DNA of 64,000 nucleotides. It comes from Lewinella sp. IMCC34191. Its GTDB lineage: Bacteria; Bacteroidota; Bacteroidia; Chitinophagales; Saprospiraceae. Where the stretch lies: NCBI RefSeq assembly GCF_003390935.1, contig NZ_QNQZ01000005.1, positions 1-64,000 of the forward strand, read 5' to 3'. This document shows, piece by piece, positions 62,238-64,000 of the stretch. A program made the translations under genes and the position numbers. Positions within the stretch are counted from its first letter, which is position 1; each line of letters opens with the position of its first letter. The notes beneath the pieces were generated by a model. That model saw nothing but the letters and a program-made list of their open reading frames with translations, made no database searches and had not been told where the DNA came from.

Positions 62238-62363
62238 GCTGATGTCTTGTTTGCCGCTCTATGTCTTGGATCACCCCCGGCGTTACACGACACGACACAT
62301 TTTTCTCAGTCTCTACCGACATGCGGCCAAAAATCTCTTTTTTTTCATTTTGATCTGCACCGC

Positions 62364-62450
62364 ATAATGCAATGATAATCAGCATTATAAATCGTATTTA
62401 AACGTTTAAAGACGTTTATAAACGTCTTTAAACGCAAGTAAACGTATACT
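62364..62450. promoter_or_regulatory. Palindrome and AAACG repeats between the lipoprotein gene and ssb
   Basis: CGTTTAAAGACGTTTA followed directly by its reverse complement makes a perfect 32-bp palindrome at 62403-62434. The word AAACG or its complement occurs six or more times between 62398 and 62445. Just upstream, ATAATGC (62364-62370) is mirrored by GCATTAT (62382-62388). The block is AT-rich and lies between divergent genes, so it could be an operator or a protein-binding array; no T tract makes it a typical terminator. Confidence 0.7.
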
Positions 62451-62612
62451 TGACGAATAACGGATTGGGGTGCCCTCACCTTTGGACCGTCACCGAATGA
62501 AAGCGATGTGTACTGCTTCACGCCGCAATCCGCCGGGGGCGATTTCATCAACCATGCTCGTGTCCATTAATTCATGCGACGACGGATGCGAGTCATACCA
62601 ATCCTTTTTACC

Positions 62613-63083
62613 ATGCAAGTACGTAACAGTGTAACCCTCATCGGCAACGTTGGCCAGATCCCCACCGTCAAGACGCTTAACGGTGGTACCCGCGTCATCG
62701 AGTTCAGTCTCGCCACTAACGACTCCTACCGTAATAAAGCGGGAGAGCGCATTACCCGCACCGAATGGCACACGATCAAAGCCTTCGGAAAGGTGGTCGA
62801 CACCCTGGAGCGCTACGTCACCAAGGGCAAGCAACTGGCGGTCACCGGGGCCATCCGCTACAACCGGTGGACGGATAAGCACGACCAGACCCGCATCAGT
62901 ACGGAGATCATCCTGGATGACTTCACCTTCCTCGGCTCCCGCGATAACAGTGACTACCCGAACCACGAAGACGACAAGGAAAGCTCCGAGATGATGGCGG
63001 CCGAACCGACACCGAAGAAAACGACCAAGCGGCGCGGGAAGAAGAATTCGGCTATGACGCCCGCCGAAGACCTGCCCTTTTAG
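62613..63083 (+). CDS. ssb: Single-stranded DNA-binding protein
   Basis: Protein of 156 residues with the OB fold in the first 110: NSVTLIGNVGQIPTVKTLNG, FSLATNDSYRNKAGERI, WHTIKAFGKVVDTLERYVTK and GKQLAVTGAIRYNRW. A basic flexible linker precedes the acidic tip AEDLPF that recruits partner proteins in known SSBs. The ATG at 62613 fits the family start; an ATG at 62574 adds 13 unrelated residues. Confidence 0.95.
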   Translation: MQVRNSVTLIGNVGQIPTVKTLNGGTRVIEFSLATNDSYRNKAGERITRTEWHTIKAFGKVVDTLERYVTKGKQLAVTGAIRYNRWTDKHDQTRISTEIILDDFTFLGSRDNSDYPNHEDDKESSEMMAAEPTPKKTTKRRGKKNSAMTPAEDLPF

Positions 63084-63281
63084 ATATACCGGGGCAGCTT
63101 TCCATCACCCTCCATTCTTCACCGGGGGCCGACGGGAAAGCATTTTTTGCAACACTTTGTCCTTTCCGGTAGCCGGCTGACTCGGGTGGGTACCACTTAG
63201 AGAAAACCAGGCGCCTACCATCCAAAGGCAGCAGGAAAGGCCGGGCCGGCATCGCTTCTTCGGGAGGGGTGTTGGCCCTTT

Positions 63282-64000
63282 TTATTTGACTACCTTCAAG
63301 CTAAGGTCCAGGCCGGTGGCCGAATGCGTAAGGGCTCCTACAGAAATGAAGTTTACCCCCGTCTCGGCGACCTCCCGTATGCTATCAAGCGTAATGCCTC
63401 CGCTGGCTTCGGTCTCGAAACGGTCGCCGATGTGGGCCACCGCCTCCCGCATCAGAGGAATTTCGAAGTTATCGAGCATGATGCGGTCGACCTGCCCCAC
63501 CCGCAGAACTTCCATGAGTTCCACGAGGTTGCGTACCTCCACCGTAATCGGTAACCGCATATCGTTTTCCTTAAAAAAGGACTGTACTCCCTCGATGGCT
63601 TTCGTGAGCGATCCGGCGGCGTCGACGTGATTGTCCTTGATCATGATGCGGTCGTACAGCCCGTCCCGGTAGTTGTGACCACCGCCCAGGCGTACGGCCC
63701 ATTTTTCCAGGAAGCGAAGGTTCGGGGTGGTTTTCCGGGTATCCAGCACCTTTACGGGCAGATCTTCTACTTCGAAGGCGTAGCGATTGGTCAGGGTGGC
63801 AATGCCGCTCATCCGCTGCATCGTATTCAGCACGAGCCGTTCCCCCTGTAGCAGTGCGCGCGAGTTACAGGTAACGAAAAATGCCTCGTCCCCGACCTCC
63901 ATGAAATCCCCGTCCTTCATGCGCTGGTCGAACTCCGCGGTCGGATCGAGGTATTCGAAGATCATGCGCGCCATCTCGACGCCCGCCAGGATGCCGACGT
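63282..64000 (-). CDS. nadC: Nicotinate-nucleotide pyrophosphorylase (partial, N-terminus beyond right edge)
   Basis: Quinolinate phosphoribosyltransferase of NAD synthesis; 238 residues are visible, so roughly 45 N-terminal residues are missing. The frame stays open to the edge through GILAGVEMARMIF. Family motifs: QRMSGIATLT, KVLDTRKTTPNLRFLEKWAV, GGGHNYRDGLYDRIMIKDNH, VEVRNLVE, DRIMLDNFEI and EASGGITLDSI, with active-site basic residues in the DTRKT and GGGHNYR segments. The stop lies at 63282-63284. Confidence 0.96.
   Translation of the reverse strand, partial: VGILAGVEMARMIFEYLDPTAEFDQRMKDGDFMEVGDEAFFVTCNSRALLQGERLVLNTMQRMSGIATLTNRYAFEVEDLPVKVLDTRKTTPNLRFLEKWAVRLGGGHNYRDGLYDRIMIKDNHVDAAGSLTKAIEGVQSFFKENDMRLPITVEVRNLVELMEVLRVGQVDRIMLDNFEIPLMREAVAHIGDRFETEASGGITLDSIREVAETGVNFISVGALTHSATGLDLSLKVVK

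Overview
The window looks like a chromosomal segment of a Bacteroidota bacterium, most likely of the Saprospiria (Lewinella-like) type. The evidence is a GC content that looks to be in the high fifties over most genes, no obvious Shine-Dalgarno sequences, promoter-like TTTG-N19-TAnnTTTG elements, type IX secretion C-terminal sorting domains on two secreted proteins, DUF1800/DUF1501 partners, and a very large thrombospondin-3/MopE/PKD surface protein. The genus is inferred, not proven. I saw no insertion sequence, CRISPR array, rRNA or tRNA.

Region 1 (1-12653, minus strand) is one giant secreted protein of at least 4,217 residues that runs off the left edge. Its N-terminal two thirds combine a beta-propeller, choice-of-anchor-D-like, DUF4114-like and malectin-like domains. 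Its C-terminal third is built from repeated carbohydrate-binding-like, PKD and calcium-binding thrombospondin-3/MopE modules. Region 2 (12654-13933) is non-coding and holds a good promoter and a leader of about 600 nt with two hairpins.

Region 3 (13934-38951, plus strand) is an exopolysaccharide locus of the Wzx/Wzy type. It has an export lipoprotein (Wza-like), a Wzc-type tyrosine kinase, a flippase, a polymerase, seven glycosyltransferases besides WcaI, a WcaF-type acetyltransferase, WcaI, the WcaJ initiating transferase, and Gmd. After an interposed DUF1800-DUF1501 pair (the second gene carries a type IX sorting tail), the sugar-nucleotide genes UXS, Ugd and Fcl complete the set. The precursors implied are GDP-fucose, UDP-glucuronate and UDP-xylose, so the polymer is colanic-acid-like in logic. 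A perfect bidirectional terminator closes the region.

Region 4 (39090-43029, minus strand) is housekeeping: sucD, an FtsB/DivIC-like protein, eno and carA. Region 5 (43170-55991) starts with a GMC oxidoreductase and continues with the most unusual part of the window. Two exported TPR-CHAT protease-like proteins with C-terminal membrane anchors alternate with two paralogous subtilisin-like peptidases in the order CHAT2 - S8(lipoprotein) - CHAT1 - S8(no signal), all on the minus strand. The series is interrupted by a plus-strand sugar isomerase-like gene and a small membrane protein. CHAT1 and the following S8 gene are in the same frame and are separated by a single stop codon plus two codons. 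I read this as a tandemly duplicated two-protease cassette of unknown function.

Region 6 (56093-64000) is mostly housekeeping: dapD, recF, a DUF721 protein, nth, ssb and a partial nadC. An AT-richer gene for a type IX-secreted FG-GAP protein and a small lipoprotein sit among them. Intergenic DNA here and elsewhere holds short dispersed repeats, a G-quadruplex-type heptamer repeat, a 32-bp perfect palindrome next to ssb, and a hairpin that covers the nth start codon.
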